Assembly (NCBI GenBank): GCA_035048495.1
Contig: CM068544.1
Span: 51,449,393 to 51,513,392, forward strand
Origin: Euptelea pleiosperma
Lineage: Eukaryota; Streptophyta; Magnoliopsida; Ranunculales; Eupteleaceae
Reading direction: 5' to 3'
DNA length: 64,000 nt
Part shown: piece by piece, positions 35,568 to 47,759 of the stretch
Layout: each line of letters opens with the position of its first letter
Numbering within the stretch: the first letter of the stretch is position 1
The notes under the pieces: generated by a model
Told to the model about the DNA's origin: nothing
What the model saw: only the letters and a program-made list of their open reading frames with translations
Databases searched by the model: none
Made by a program: the position numbers and the translations under genes

Positions 35568-35957
35568 TGATGTAACAAGGTATACCTGACGTTTTTTTTG
35601 CGTGAGAAAGCCCGATTTATGTTTCTCAATATTGTCATCTTGGCCAACTGACCGCATGGATGTTTTCCCCATCCCTTGGTATGCATTCATGCAAAAAAAC
35701 TCAGCTTGTTTGACATTTTTAGCCTTTGGTTTTAGTACATACGAAAAGATTGAATGCAACGGCTATAATCATGCCTTAAAAAGTACTGAAATATAATAGC
35801 TAGAGATTATTAATTAGGTTGCATTTTGGTGTCTATATCTAGCAAGGTTTAGGCTAAACATCGAAGCGGTCAGTAAGCCTATGTGGCAGCGGTGAGTAAC
35901 AAAAATCACGGTTCCTCACGTCAAAAGCGTCAGGTATACCTTAATACATCTTTTTCC
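35568..35957. repeat. M2 MITE
   Basis: Ends are 'gatgtaacaaggtatacct' and 'ggtataccttaatacatctt'. Interior diverged but with all M2 landmarks. Confidence 0.8.
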
Positions 35958-36104
35958 TTACAAAAAAAGTTTCTTCCCATGGTTTGACTCTGGCCCCGTG
36001 CACATGCGCCATTTGCGCGCCAAATGTAGATCAATCAAATATCAGATTCTCTATGAGTCTATCTACACTTGGGAGTTGGAGAATTGGAGCTATGACCAAA
36101 ACAC

Positions 36105-36445
36105 GAGTAAAACTTTGATGACAGGGATCAATACAAGCCACGTGCCACACTCTTAGAGGACTCTGACCGTATGGATGTTTTTCCAATCCATAGGCGGACC
36201 TCAGAACCAAACATCAGCCTGATTAGTGATTATTAGGCTTTGGATTGGAATTATTTTCATGGGTTGAGATTAACCGTGGGAATTTGAGCATTATTGATCA
36301 TTATTTGAGTTACAAAGATCCAAAGGTTTGAAATCGCTAATCAAACCGATTTTTGGCTTGTAGATCCACCTAGGGATTGGAAAAACATCCATACGGTCAG
36401 AGTCCTCTAAGAGTGTACCACGTGGCTCATATCGGAAAAACATCC
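36105..36445. repeat. Family A MITE
   Basis: Left 'gagtaaaactttgatgacag' followed by 'gccacgtgccacactcttag'. Right 'gagtgtaccacgtggctcat'. The right outer arm is lost. Confidence 0.72.
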
Positions 36446-36632
36446 ATACATGGCTCTCTTTGGCTAAGTTCTGAACTTCTGATTCCAAATGATGGAAATA
36501 TGCAAAAGTCGTGGGTCGTTAAAAGTGTTTCTACGTACAATTGGTGAATCAATTTGCGTCTTCATATTAGTGGGCCTCATCAGATTTCCAGTCTGAACGT
36601 CAGAGCAATCAACAGTAGATGTAACCAAGGTT

Positions 36633-36966
36633 TAAAAGAGGCCGTTTTAACGTTATAACAGACTAGGGGCGTTACCGTTAAATCCGTAAAAACAGATTGC
36701 TACGGCAAGGGGCAAAAATGAAAAAAAATAGAATTTAACGGAATTTAACAGATTTTAATAATTTTAACGGAATTAAATGGAAAAAAATGGGAAAATGGAG
36801 CTGAAATTCAAAATTGAAATGTTCAAAACAAAAAAAAATGGAATTTAACGGAAATAAATGGCCATTTTTTTCCAGAAAATTTTCAGATTTTAACGGCCGT
36901 GAAGTGTAAAATGGATTTTTTACGTAACGGGCTTGGGGCATTAGCCGCGTTACCGTTTAAACTATG
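36633..36966. repeat. H1 MITE
   Basis: Starts 'caaggtttaaaagagg' and ends around 'gccgcgttaccgtttaaac'. The interior has many AACGG/CCGTT words. Confidence 0.72.
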
Positions 36967-37037
36967 ACAATCCATAGTGTTCTAGGGATGGCATAGAGCC
37001 TGTTCATTTGATAATTGATAGTGTTCTTGGGATGGCA

Positions 37038-37193
37038 TCTATATAATAAAACAGGGAAGTTGTCTCCCCCTCTTATAGGCTTCATAAAGAAGGGCCAAGA
37101 TCTTATCCCCCAACTGAACGGTGGATCTCAGCCGCTCACACACAATTTAGACAAACGCTTTGTCGAGGAGTGCCGTGGGCACGGGGCACCTAC
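37038..37193 (+). mobile_element. Single short Helitron
   Basis: Begins TCTATATAATAAAA after a host A. Contains the hairpin GTGCC-GTG-GGCAC and ends CTAC before T. It is about 156 bp and closely similar to the array units. A short direct repeat ('tagtgttct.gggatggca') occurs at about 36977 and 37019, just upstream. Confidence 0.75.
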
Positions 37194-37690
37194 TGTTACA
37201 TTACAAAGTACGCCCATTGTATCGTCCAAACTCGTGAATGCAATTGGGGCATATTTAGACCCCGACATTGAATTTTAATTTTGGAATACGCCCAACACAT
37301 AAAATGGCACGGTTGTTGCGAAAACGAAGGTCGACCACATATAATGAGAAACACAAAAAATGAAAAAAAAAAAAAAATATGGATAAGAGATAAGATTTAT
37401 GTGATTCATCAATAAGTGCTATATCCACCAGTGACAACGATCAACAGGTTTTTTCACTATGTACAAATTGAAAAGTTACTCAAACAGTGACTCAAATACG
37501 GATCTGAAACCCTAATTCCAAATCAACAAGGGAATCTGCACAATCGATTTGCTTTTTGATTTTGGCGGGCGTACCCACCATCTTAACTTAGCGCAGGCCC
37601 ATTTAGAAATCGAGACACCAATTCCATATACAATAACTCTGACTTGAAATTTAAGGCCACGTTTAAGTTATTTGCATCACTACCCTCTTG
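37194..37690. other. Intergenic, no gene recognised
   Basis: No domain, RNA gene or repeat family identified. Confidence 0.4.
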
Positions 37691-37698
37691 TTATTTGG

Positions 37699-38015
37699 TA
37701 GGGTCGGCAATGAATCAGGTTTGAGTCAAATCCAATCAATCTGGACCTAATCGAAACAATAGAATTCAGTTCCGGAACCGATTTGTATGATTAGATCGGT
37801 TCTGGGTCTGATCTGATCCGATCCCATATGTATATAATAAATATACACGTATAATCTCATTCGGCATATTTAAATACCTTAATGCAATTAAATATATATC
37901 TATATAATATATATTATATATAGTATAGATCTCTATATCGGATCAGAACAAGGTGGTTCTGATACCGATCTGATAAGAGATCGGATCGACAATCTGTGAT
38001 CCATTGCCAGCCCTA
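37699..38015. mobile_element. H2 (hAT-like) MITE with perfect 8-bp target duplication
   Basis: A 317-bp element with inverted ends TAGGGTCGGCAATGAATC and GATCCATTGCCAGCCCTA. It is flanked by TTATTTGG on both sides (37691-37698 and 38016-38023). The 8-bp duplication and TAGGG ends fit the hAT superfamily. The interior is rich in GATC/GATCCG words. Confidence 0.87.
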
Positions 38016-38154
38016 TTATTTGGGCTTCAATAGGGAGCACATTCGACGCTAATTTTTGAAAGGAACCATAAATCAGAATATTAAACTGTAAGAACGGCTA
38101 CGCTTATGCGTGGAGGACAATATCAAGACAAACACACATTTAGGGGTCATCGGG

Positions 38155-38545
38155 GAGTAACCTTCGCTCACACCTGTGTGTGAGCAAAGTCGGTTACACA
38201 CCACAATATGAGACACGCGGTACACTCTTAGAGGATGATGACCGTATCGATGTTTGGGCAGTACCTCGTTGTACCTGCAAACCAAAAATCAGCTTGATTA
38301 GTTATGTCAGACCTTTGGATCTAGTATCACGAATAACGCTTTAAATTCTACGGTTCAAATCAACCCATGCAAATTACTCTAATTCAACGCTTATAAACCA
38401 TTAATCAAGCTAAGTTTTGGTTTACAAGTCCACAAGGGACTATCCAAACATCCATACGGTCATCGTCGTCTAAGAGTGTGCCTCGTGGCTCATATTGTGA
38501 TGTGTGATCGGCTTTGCTCACACAGGTGTGAGCAAAGGTTTTCTC
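38155..38545. repeat. Family A MITE with 9-bp target duplication
   Basis: A 391-bp copy with long inverted outer arms ('gagtaaccttcgctcacac', mirrored by 'gtgtgagcaaaggttttctc'). The flanks GTCATCGGG and GTCATTGGG match at 8 of 9. The outermost arms differ from other family A copies while the core is shared. Confidence 0.82.
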
Positions 38546-38997
38546 GTCATTGGGCTCCACCATTAAATGGGTGTTCGATGATCGCACGCCACATGTACCT
38601 GGGTTTTAGGATTTGGTTTTAAAAGTAATATGTGTACATGTGGCATGCAATGATTGTCGCATGATCGCCGCTTCAAAAAAATTCTCCTAATGAGTTAGCA
38701 CAGCAGTGCTACAAAGCCCTTAATATTATTACACCAGGTACACAGGGAGAACCTGACGCAATATTATTGCCCCTGCACTTAGGTGTACCTGGTGCAATAT
38801 GATTGGCCACTTCATCCCCGCTTCTAACTTTCCCCCGCTTCAAAATTTTTTCCCTACTTGTAAATGTTAAGTTCCCATCCACCCCATAGGAAAAAGTTTT
38901 CCTCTCACCCAATGCTTGACCTTAAGGGTTACAAAGGGTGTCACGCAAATCAAAGACCGTCCATCAGTATATGAGAACGTGGGTCCACCACATTTAA
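38546..38997. other. Intergenic, no gene recognised
   Basis: A short direct repeat around 38738 and 38787 ('aggtgtacctggtgcaatat'-like, with an inverted relative 'ttacaccaggtacac') suggests another small decayed element. No coding feature. Confidence 0.35.
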
Positions 38998-39330
38998 CGG
39001 TTTAAAAAGTGGCCGTTATAACGGATTCGGACCTCCCCCTTACATTACGTACCGTTAAAATGCAGAAAATAACTGCTGTTATTTTCCTTTATTTTTTCGT
39101 TAGAACGAAAATAATGACCATATTTTTTTGAAAACTTTTGAGGAAAATAACTGAAATAACGTTTTTTGAAATTCTGAAATTCAAAATTTGAATTCCGGCA
39201 CCATTTTTTCAGTTTTTTTTTTTACCATTTTTGCCTTGAACGTTATTTTCGTTATAACTGCCATTATAACAGAAAAAACGGTAACACTCCCAGTCCGTTA
39301 TATCATTACAACGGCCCCTTTTAAACCTTG
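38998..39330. repeat. H1 MITE
   Basis: Runs from 'cggtttaaaaagtggccg' to 'cggccccttttaaaccttg', with the typical 'ggattcggacctcccc' near the left end. Confidence 0.75.
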
Positions 39331-39340
39331 CTCCCACCCG

Positions 39341-39614
39341 TGGTTTTAAAAAATTACAACGGTAACGGCAACGACAACGAAGAGCTTAACGGGTTTGTAC
39401 TCCCACCCATGGTTTTAAAAAAATACAATGGTAACGGCAATGAAGAGACGGACTTAAGCAATTATTTTGTCCATTCTCCACTGTTCATCATTATCGATGT
39501 TATTTTGAAAAACAATTTAAAAATAAGAAAATATTTTTGTTTTCATCGTTTTTGACCATGGTGCGACCTGTTATAACGGTATAACGATAATATGACGTAT
39601 TTAAACCATGGTCC
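39341..39614. repeat. H1-related MITE
   Basis: Starts 'gtggttttaaaaaattac' and ends 'gacgtatttaaaccatgg'. A short direct repeat ('tcccacc.tggttttaaaaaa') occurs at its left end. Confidence 0.6.
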
Positions 39615-39665
39615 CACCTAGTGAGAAGGAAATCGGGTTGTGACTTGTGGTCCATAATCCGAAAG

Positions 39666-39997
39666 TAGGACTAGCAATGAATTGGGTTAGAGTCGGATTA
39701 GTGCTGATCCGGACCCAATCCAATAAGAAATTATGCCGATCCGAAAAGAGTTCGGATCACGTAATCGTGATCCAGAACCGATGGATAGAATAAAGTTTCG
39801 GACCCAATTTGACATGATTCAATCAACTAAATCAAAACGAAATTTAAAATTATATATTTTATCCATTCGAAATTGAAGTTATGTACAATAATAATATAAA
39901 AACGCACATAGAAGGATAAAATTATCTTTATAAATACATATAACACATATCATATTATATCATATTTAATTAATATAATAATATTATTTATACAGAT

Positions 39998-40032
<35 letters not shown>

Positions 40033-40580
40033 AGGTATACCTGAGATCTTTTCATTTGCGGAAATGGCAATTTTGGTAGTCACCGCTGCCATCTAGACCT
40101 ACTGACCGCATGGATGTTTAGCCCACCCCTTAATAGACGTTCTTACCAAAAATCAGCTTGTTTAATGATTCTTAGCCGTTGGTTTTAGTACTGAAAAAAT
40201 GGTTGTATTCAATGGCTATAAGAACGCCTTATAAAGTTCTAAAAAATGCTAAAATCTAATGGTTATAGATTACCAATCGGGGTGATTTTTGGTGTGTATA
40301 TCCACCAAGGGGTGGGATAAACATCCATGCGGTCAGTGGACCCAGATGACAGTGGTGAGTAACAAAAATCATGCTTCCGCATTTGCTACAGTTTCAGGCA
40401 TACCTTGTTACATCTTTTTCCTATATATAAAATAATTATATATATATATATATTCGGATCAGTACATGTCGATCCGGCACCGATCGATAAGAACTTAGGT
40501 GGTTCCGGACCCGAAATTATTGGATTGGAACCGATCGGATTAGAGGGTTGATCCGAATCTCTGATCCATTGGCAGCCCTA
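39666..40580. mobile_element. H2 (hAT-like) MITE with an M2 insertion
   Basis: Left end 'taggactagcaatgaat' and right end 'gatccattggcagcccta'. The flanking 8-mers TCCGAAAG and TGGCAAAG agree at 5 of 8 only. The interior is split near a TA microsatellite (about 40000-40030) by an M2 element. Confidence 0.65.
40031..40421. repeat. M2 MITE inside H2
   Basis: Left 'caaggtatacctgagatc', right 'ggcataccttgttacatc' plus 'tttttcc'. The leftmost bases are lost in the TA repeat. Confidence 0.8.
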
Positions 40581-41154
40581 TGGCAAAGAGGGGAAACACA
40601 AGGTCCCAGTCCGGTCTAAGAGATGGTCCAATTTCTTCGTCCCCATACCTGCAAGCTGTCGATGGGCCGGGCTAGCCAACCAACATGAATGCCTGGGCTT
40701 GGATAATTTTTTAGGCCGATAATCTAAATGTGTAGCTCTTGGGCTTGGACTGGGCCTGATGACCTACAAAATGGAATAATCTAGCCAATGGACAATATGA
40801 TAAGTTTTTGTACAAGTTTCGTCGAATTTTCATTATTTAAAATTTTATGAACTTTATGTTATTATGGGTATTGGCTGGCCTAAATCATCAGGTCAGGGCT
40901 CGGTTTGAACACGTGTCATGGGCTAGGCCTATGCCTAGATAGTCCAACTTCTGCTGTGGTCAGATATGGACTTAAAAGCCCGTCAAGAGCCAGGTTTGGG
41001 CCACATTATACGAAACCGGACGAATTATTCTCAATTTTTTTGAATTATTTACTTTTTAACATGAAAATTCATTTTATAAGACAAAAAATTGTCAATATTT
41101 TAATTTATTTCAAAAACTACTTTTGATGAATTTTTAAATGATAAACCCGAATTG
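40581..41154. other. Intergenic, no gene recognised
   Basis: The short open frame 40905-41126 has no recognisable domain. No repeat family assigned. Confidence 0.4.
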
Positions 41155-41465
41155 TAAACGGTAACGCCCGAGCCTGTTTCCGTTTAAATACATTTTGATT
41201 TAGCGGCCATTTTTTTGTTTTAACTGCCGTTAAAATTGTTTTAACAGCCGTTAAATTCTGAAAACAATTGTGAAAAAAAGGCTGTTAAATCTGTTAAATT
41301 CAGTTTTCCTTTTTTTTTTTTTTTAATTTTGAAAATTTGAATTTCAATGCCACTTTTTCAGTTAAATTCCGTTACAATCGTTAAATTCTGTTAAATTCCA
41401 TTCTTGCCCCGGGCTGTTTTAATGGTAACGCCCCCAGTCTGTTAAACCGTTAAAACGGCCCCGGA
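41155..41465. repeat. H1 MITE, diverged
   Basis: Begins 'aaacggtaacgcccgagcc' and ends 'ccgttaaaacggccccgg'. The CAAGG/CCTTG termini are worn away. Confidence 0.6.
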
Positions 41466-41629
41466 GACAAATTCCATTGGAGAATTCTTTCCAAGCGAGA
41501 TGCTAGTGGGACACTCCTCAGCCCCGAAACATTTCAATTAAGACCCCTTTTTTCTTTTATTTGCTGATTAATGCGTCATTCTCGAAAATTGCCGCAACTT
41601 TTCGCCGAGCTGTCTTGAAAGAAACTTTT

Positions 41630-42715
41630 GGAAATAGCAAACAAATACGGCCTTTATTTTCTATTTTTGAAAATTTGGAATTCAAATAACCTTTTTTTGC
41701 CATTTTTTAGTTACTTTTCGTTCAGAAACTTTCATAAAAGAAATTAGATTCAAATGTATTTGCAAAAAACAAAAACAAATTTCTGACATGTGCAAAAAAA
41801 GTAACAAAACGAATTAAAGTTGACAGACGTCCTTTAAAAGGGCGTTTTCCAATGGAACATAAAACTTTGTCATAATACGAGCCCCATGTCACACTCTTAG
41901 TGGTCGCTTACCATAGGGATGTTTGGCCAGTCCCTAGGTGGACCTGCAAACCGAAAATCAGCCTGATGTTTATTTTTGGTGTATAGGTCCACCTAGTGAG
42001 TGACTGAACATCCATACGGTCAGCGCTCACTAAGAGTGTGCCACGTGGCTCGTATTGTGACACAAGTTTTATGCCTCTGTGGTCAAACGTCCTTTTAAAG
42101 TGCGTCTCTAAGATACCCTTTAAAAGGAGGACGTTGGTCAGTCTTTTTTAGCAGGTTCAGTAGGCAGAATTGCAGCCCTTTAATTTTGTCAGACAGATTA
42201 GTTACTTTTTGGAAAAAGATGTACTCACTAGTGTCATCTGGGCCCACTGACCATATGGACGTTTATCCCACCCCTTGGTGGATATACAGACCAAAAATCA
42301 CCCCGATTGGTAATCTATAACCATTAGATTTTAACACATTTTAGCACTTTTTAAGGCGTTCTTATAGCCGTTGAATGCAACAATTTTTTGAGTACAAAAA
42401 CCAACGGCTAAAAACCATTAAAAAAGCTGATTTTTGGTATGAACGTCTATTAAGGGTGGGATAAACATCCATGTGGTCAGTGGGGCCAGATGGCAGCGGC
42501 GACTACCAAAAATGCCGCCTCCGCAAATGAAAAGATCTCAGGTATACCTTGTTACATCACGACCCTAACTTTCTTTTGCAAATGTCAGAAATTTGTTTTT
42601 GTTTTTGCAAATACGTTTAAATTTATTTTCATTTATGAAAATTTTCATTTTTGCCCCTGAGAGTTACAATTCGTTATGACGGAAAAAAAGCCCATTTTAA
42701 ACGTTGATTTGAACA
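41630..42715. mobile_element. Three-level nest: H1 containing M4 containing M2
   Basis: H1 halves lie at about 41630-41722 and 42653-42715 ('atttttgcccctgagagtta', 'cgttatgacgg'). Between them is an M4 element (about 41723-42652) with long arms 'aaaaacaaaaacaaatttct' and 'agaaatttgtttttgttttt', and a family A core holding GCCACGTGGCTC. The right arm of M4 is split by M2 at 42211-42565. Confidence 0.72.
42211..42565. repeat. M2 MITE inside M4
   Basis: A 355-bp copy. The left end is shortened ('ggaaaaagatgtactcac') and the right end is complete ('ataccttgttacatcacg'). The flanks TTACTTTTT and TAACTTTCT match at 7 of 9. Confidence 0.78.
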
Positions 42716-44049
42716 TTTATTTGTCTGTTTTCTTTCATATCTGAGGAAATTAGGGGCTACGCTGCTAATTAGTAAATTAATAGGGCCCTATATTCTCTTT
42801 CTTCTATTTTTTTGATGGACTCACAAAATCTAAGCCCATATTGCTACTCGTAGTCGTAGCCGTAGGCAGCCAAATGGGTATAAACTCGAAATCCAACCCA
42901 ACAAAGGCTGGGCCTTTAAAAAGCCCATAGAAGTATAAGTACTTTGCAGTTTGCACATGTTTCTTACGTGCGGCTAGAAGTGGGAGTACTGTCAGGCACT
43001 AACGGAGACAACTTAACGCGGGTGACCACTTTTACACTGAGACACAAGTGTCTCAAAAAGAACAGCAACGCATGGTTTTCCATGCAACCCCTTTGGGCTT
43101 TTTACAATATTCTTTACGTGGGAAATTGTAGTATGTACTTGAATGGAGATTATAATATTGCACATGGCCCACCAATGAATCGATCATGACCATTAACTAG
43201 TGGAGCATTGCCTTGATGTGTGGTAGGTCTAACGGTAAATAAATCGAACAATCCTGAGATTCGCGGCCACTCAATGTGGTGGGTTTTTTCTCTTTCTTTT
43301 GTCCTTTTTTTGTTGTTTTCCGAACTTGAATTAGGAGTTGAGAAAGGTGATTGATTTGATTATTTAGCTATTGAGTGGTGTTGATTGGATTATAGGTGGG
43401 CCCTGTGTAGCTACTTTACACACTTTAATGTTGTAGCCCTTATAGGTGGGCCATGTGTAGGTACTTTGTGAAGGACACTTTAATGTTGTAGCCCCTCCAT
43501 TAAGAGGGGATCCCTTATCTTCCCAAGATACGGTGGATCCACTTACTTTTATGTTTTGGGGTTGGTAGCTAAGTGATCTAGTTGCCCAAGTGGGACCCAC
43601 ATTTTCTTGGTTTATTAGTGCTTTTGAGCAACAAAGCAAAATTAAAAAAAAATCGATCATGTGGCCACCTTGGCTTCTAGTGCACAGTGGTGGCCTCCAC
43701 CAACTTTAAGTGCTTGGTGTCTTCCATACATTTTTTTTTTTCTCGAGAACACTGGACTGGTACATCTTTCCATGGTCCCACCTAAGAGACCTCCTTGATT
43801 AAAAATCAAACCGATCATGTTTTCAAGGCCCAGCCCAGTCCTCATCCGGAATAACCAGTTCAATATTGCGACTAGATTTCAAAAAAATCAACTCTGGCCC
43901 TGTTTTAAGGGCAAAATATGAAAAGCGGGTTTAAAAAAAGTGGACCCCACAATGTTTCCAAACAAACGCCAGAAGGTCTGACCATTGCTGAAGATAAATA
44001 TTTTGCTCCTTGTCTTTTTAGGTGTGGGCTTCAAGCAGCATCTAAAAAC
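42716..44049. other. Intergenic with a local tandem duplication
   Basis: A unit starting 'ataggtgggcc.tgtgtag' and ending 'ctttaatgttgtagcccc' is repeated in tandem at about 43390-43439 and 43440-43495. Open frames at 42944-43189 (plus) and 43364-43863 (minus) have no recognisable domain. Confidence 0.5.
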
Positions 44050-44345
44050 GCCATTTGGCACACACTTAGAGATCAATTACAAGAAGTTGTTTGAACACCC
44101 CCTGGTGAACCTATTGACAAAAAATCAGCCTGATTAGTGCTTTCTAACCGTTGGATATTAGTCTTTTTCATGGGTTGACTCTCAACAATGTGATTCGAAC
44201 ATAATTTTTGGGCACTCTGATCCGATGGCTAAAAATCACCAATCAGGATTATTTTGGGTCTGTACATTCACCTAGGGATGGACCAAACATTCATAATGTC
44301 ATTGGTTTCTAGGAGTGTGCCACATGGCTTATTAAGTCCAGCCGA
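44050..44345. repeat. Family A MITE, diverged
   Basis: Core phrases 'aaaaatcagcctgattagtg' and 'gtgtgccacatggcttatta' are present. The outer arms are worn. Confidence 0.62.
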
Positions 44346-44418
44346 ACGCCTGCACCTAAAAACGCCATGAGCAAAATAAATTCTCACGGCTGAAACCTAC
44401 AGAAGAAAATAGAAAAAA

Positions 44419-44782
44419 GGGTCCGGCTCCGTTGACAGATCTGGACACAATATAAGCCACGTGGCACACTGTTACCGGACTCTGACCGTATGGATGTTTG
44501 TTCTATCCTATGGTGGATCTATAAACCAAAAATCAGCCTGATTAGTAATATATAGGCTTCGGATTGGACTTATTTTCATGGGCTGATCTCAACTGTGTGA
44601 ATTTGAGCAATATTTGAGGTACAAAGATGCATTACTTATAAATCACTAATCAGGCTGATTTTTGGTTTGTAGGTCCACCATGGGATAGGACAAACATCCG
44701 TACGGTTAGAGTCCTGTAACAGTGTGCCATCTGGCTTATATTGTGTCCCTGTCATTTTATATCTGTCAACGGAGCCCGACCC
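44419..44782. repeat. M3 MITE with family A core and perfect 9-bp target duplication
   Basis: A 364-bp element, ends GGGTCCGGCTCCGTTGACAG and 'ctgtcaacggagcccgaccc'. It is flanked by TAGAAAAAA at 44410-44418 and 44783-44791. This is the clearest link between the family A core and Mutator-type 9-bp duplications. A close relative is at 53259-53640. Confidence 0.9.
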
Positions 44783-45229
44783 TAGAAAAAAGTATGGAGA
44801 ATCCCTCAACTTCCTTATGCGTTGGAGCCGTACTGCTCCCGTTTGGTTAATCCATCTCCCCTCTCTGCTGATAATGCTTGCTTTGCTGTTGATGATCAAG
44901 TTTTGCATTAAAAGTTTCCAGAAGGTTCCCTACTTTAAAAAAAAAATGTAGTCAGTGGCTGCCATCTAAGATCCAACCCTGGCCAAAGTCATATATACTC
45001 CAAAACATTGCTTTCAATTTGATCCATTTTAAATATTTAGAATCTTGTTATTTGTTTTGGTTGTTGATTGATTAAGGGCGTTACTCTTTTTTATGTTTTT
45101 TTTTTTTTTAATTTATTTATTTGTCTGACATTTTATGGACCTTTCAAGCCCGGCCCAGGGCCGCCTCAATACAAGTTGAGGCCTAAGGAGAAAACTCTAT
45201 TTAAGACCCCCCTTTTTATATTTAACAAG
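44783..45229. other. Intergenic, no gene recognised
   Basis: No domain, RNA gene or repeat family identified. Confidence 0.4.
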
Positions 45230-45387
45230 TAGGTGGCCCGTGCCCACGGCACTCTCCGACAAAGCGTTTGCCAAAATCGGGTGTGAGTGGTTTAGATCTA
45301 TCATCCATTTGGGGTGATAAGATCTCGGCCTTCATTTGTGAAGCCGTTAAGAGGGGGGTAAGTGACTTCTCTGTTTTGTTATATAGA
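45230..45387 (-). mobile_element. Single short Helitron
   Basis: On the minus strand it starts TCTATATAAC at 45387, carries the hairpin motif (complement 'gtgcccacggcac') and ends at CTA near 45230. Confidence 0.72.
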
Positions 45388-45450
45388 TATATATGGTATT
45401 AATTAAAAAATTACTCTATATATTTAAAATCTATTCTTGATAATAAAAAG

Positions 45451-46225
45451 GGAATTTTTGACATACCCCCTTATGACTCGGTCCACTGTCATTTGACCAG
45501 TGTTGACCAGAGTTGCCTACGAAATTTTGTACTAGAGGACGAAAGTGCCCTTCTCTTCAACTTTAGAGCCAGGGTTTGGGTTTAGGCCAAAACCCAAACC
45601 CCAAATCCAACATGAAAAGAGGAGATTAAAAATAAAAATTAAAACCCATGTAGGTAAACTTGAGATTTTTTTTTCCGATTTTTTGATGAATTAAACGAAT
45701 ATTGAGAAGAAAAACCCCCCCAAACAAAATAGATAAAACTCATGAAGGATTATTTTAAAATTAAGAGAACCTATCTTTCCAAAATCCATGTCTCAAAAGC
45801 TTAAAATATAAATTATTTTGTCTTGCTTTTTATTTATGTTAATGAAAATTTTAAAACTATAATTTAATGCTGTTTTATTTATTTATTTATTTATTTTTTA
45901 ACTTTGGGTTTTAAATTATTGCCGGAGTGGTGGCCGGCTGACCATGAGACTCTGGTGGGATGGTTGCCGGTGATAGGCGGCCAACCCATTGGAATCCCTT
46001 GGCTGGCCATCCACCATAGCCGTTTGTGGGCTTTGAGTTTTTTCTCAAACCCTTGTGTCAAAGGTTGAAGACGGGCATTTTTGCCATTTAGTAAAAATTT
46101 TTGTAGTCAACTCGGGTCAACATTGGTCAAATGATAGTGGACCAAGTCATAGGGAGGTATGTCAGTTTTTTTCAAATTGTGGGGGGGTATGTCAAATTTT
46201 AAAGATAACATGGGGGAGTATGTCG
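45451..46225. mobile_element. Element with about 60-bp inverted arms and GC-richer cargo
   Basis: Left arm 'gacatacccccttatgactc' then 'ccactgtcatttgaccagtg'. Right arm 'ccaagtcatagggaggtatg' preceded by 'cattggtcaaatgatagtgg'. The interior from about 45915 to 46030 is GC-richer ('gccggagtggtggccggctg') than its surroundings, as in gene-capturing Mutator elements, but I do not recognise the source. The right boundary is uncertain (46178-46225). Confidence 0.6.
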
Positions 46226-46274
46226 AAGAGGCCTCTCGGTGCAATCAATGCAGAGGACTCTCGTAACCCTACAT

Positions 46275-46535
46275 AGATCATTTTTTTGGGGCACAATGAC
46301 TGCATGGATGTTCAGCCCCTTTCTATTGGTGGTTAAACACACTAAAAATCAGCTTGATTGAAGATATCTAGCCATTGAATTTATTGCTCAAAAAACATGC
46401 TTGAATCTAACGGCTAGAATCATGTCCTAAAAAGTACTAAAATCCATGGCTAGAGATAATCAATTAGGTTGATTTTTGGTTAATATATTAAATAAATGGT
46501 GAGCTAAAAATCTACATGGTTAGTGGGACCAGGGT
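46275..46535. repeat. M2-like MITE, diverged
   Basis: 'tgactgcatggatgttcagcc' at the left and 'gagctaaaaatctacatgg' at the right frame a weak palindrome with 'actaaaaatcagcttgattg'. Confidence 0.5.
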
Positions 46536-46849
46536 TGGGGGAACTTCTCTCACCAATGGGCCTTGGGCGACCTCCTTAATGGCCTTAAGGTAGAGCCGGC
46601 CCTGGGCCCGGCTTCTCCGTTCTCCAATAGATATTCAATAGTAACTGAATTTGGCCTCTAATATTTGAAACCAAACTTAGCTATTAGAGAATACGATTTG
46701 ATTACAGGGAAAGGTAGCCTGTGTAGTCACTACAGAATTCACACCGTTTAGATGGGTTTTCTTGCCACCTTGGATGCTGACATGGAAAATCTAGACAGTA
46801 AAATCACAATTCGCTTTTACTGGCGGCCAAGAGCCGTAGCTAAAAGTAA

Positions 46850-47228
46850 AAAGGTATACCTGAGATCTTTTCAAATGCTGAAGCGACGTTTTTGGTACTT
46901 ACCGCTGCCACCTGTGCCCACCAACGGCGTGGATGTTTTGCCCACCCCTTTGTAGGCATACATACAAAAAATCAGCTTGCTTCATGAATTTTAGCCGCTG
47001 GTTTTAGTACTAAAAAACTATGTTGCACTCCACGGCTATAAAAAGGCGTTAAAAAGTGTTTAAAAAATACTAAAATCTAATGGTTATGGATTATCAATCA
47101 GGGTGATTTTTGTTGTGTATATCCACCAAGGGGTGAGATAAACATCCATGCGGCCAGTGAGCCCAGATGAATGTGGTGAGTAACAAAAATCGTGCTTCCG
47201 CAATTGAAAAAGTTTCTGGCATACCTTG
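46850..47228. repeat. M2 MITE
   Basis: Left 'aaggtatacctgagatctt', right 'ctggcataccttgaaagg'. Interior typical. Confidence 0.78.
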
Positions 47229-47759
47229 AAAGGTTAACGTGTGTACCTATGAAAGGACCATAATATTGCAAGTACAATGTCGACGACATGTAATTCAAAT
47301 CCGTTTTAACTTAAATCAACCACTGTTAAACTAGGTCAAGGGGGGTAATCCTAAAGTTGGAAAGTATAATGGGGTATTGCTAATTACTTTCAAATTTCAA
47401 GGGGGTTGTTACTAAAATACCCCCAAAAACTTTTTCTTGTAGAAAACTGAAGGTTGGACCGCTTTACCGTGCAAGGCCAGCTATTAAATACATTCATGTG
47501 TCCCTCTGCTCGCGAACCGAATGACAGCGCGCACCCCGTCTTGTGGACCCAAGTCCTCTCCAAAACAATTTGAAGAAAATATTTAGACAAGTTTTTAAGA
47601 AACGACTTGTTTATTAATTTCTATTAATTTTTCTAGATCTACATTTTGTTGCATACAAATCATTTTCTAGAAAACTTTTCTGTGGTCACTAAAGAGCAAA
47701 AAAATTTAGATGCAATGGACTTTGGATGCAGTTGATGCAAAGGGGCTCTCTGGCCTTAC
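47229..47759. other. Intergenic, no gene recognised
   Basis: No domain, RNA gene or repeat family identified. Confidence 0.4.

Noticed and set aside
39950..40030. TA-rich stretch as a possible promoter TATA region
   Set aside because: It is a simple TA microsatellite inside an H2 element with no gene nearby.
42944..43863. Open frames on both strands around 43-43.9 kb
   Set aside because: They cross a local tandem duplication and contain no known domain.
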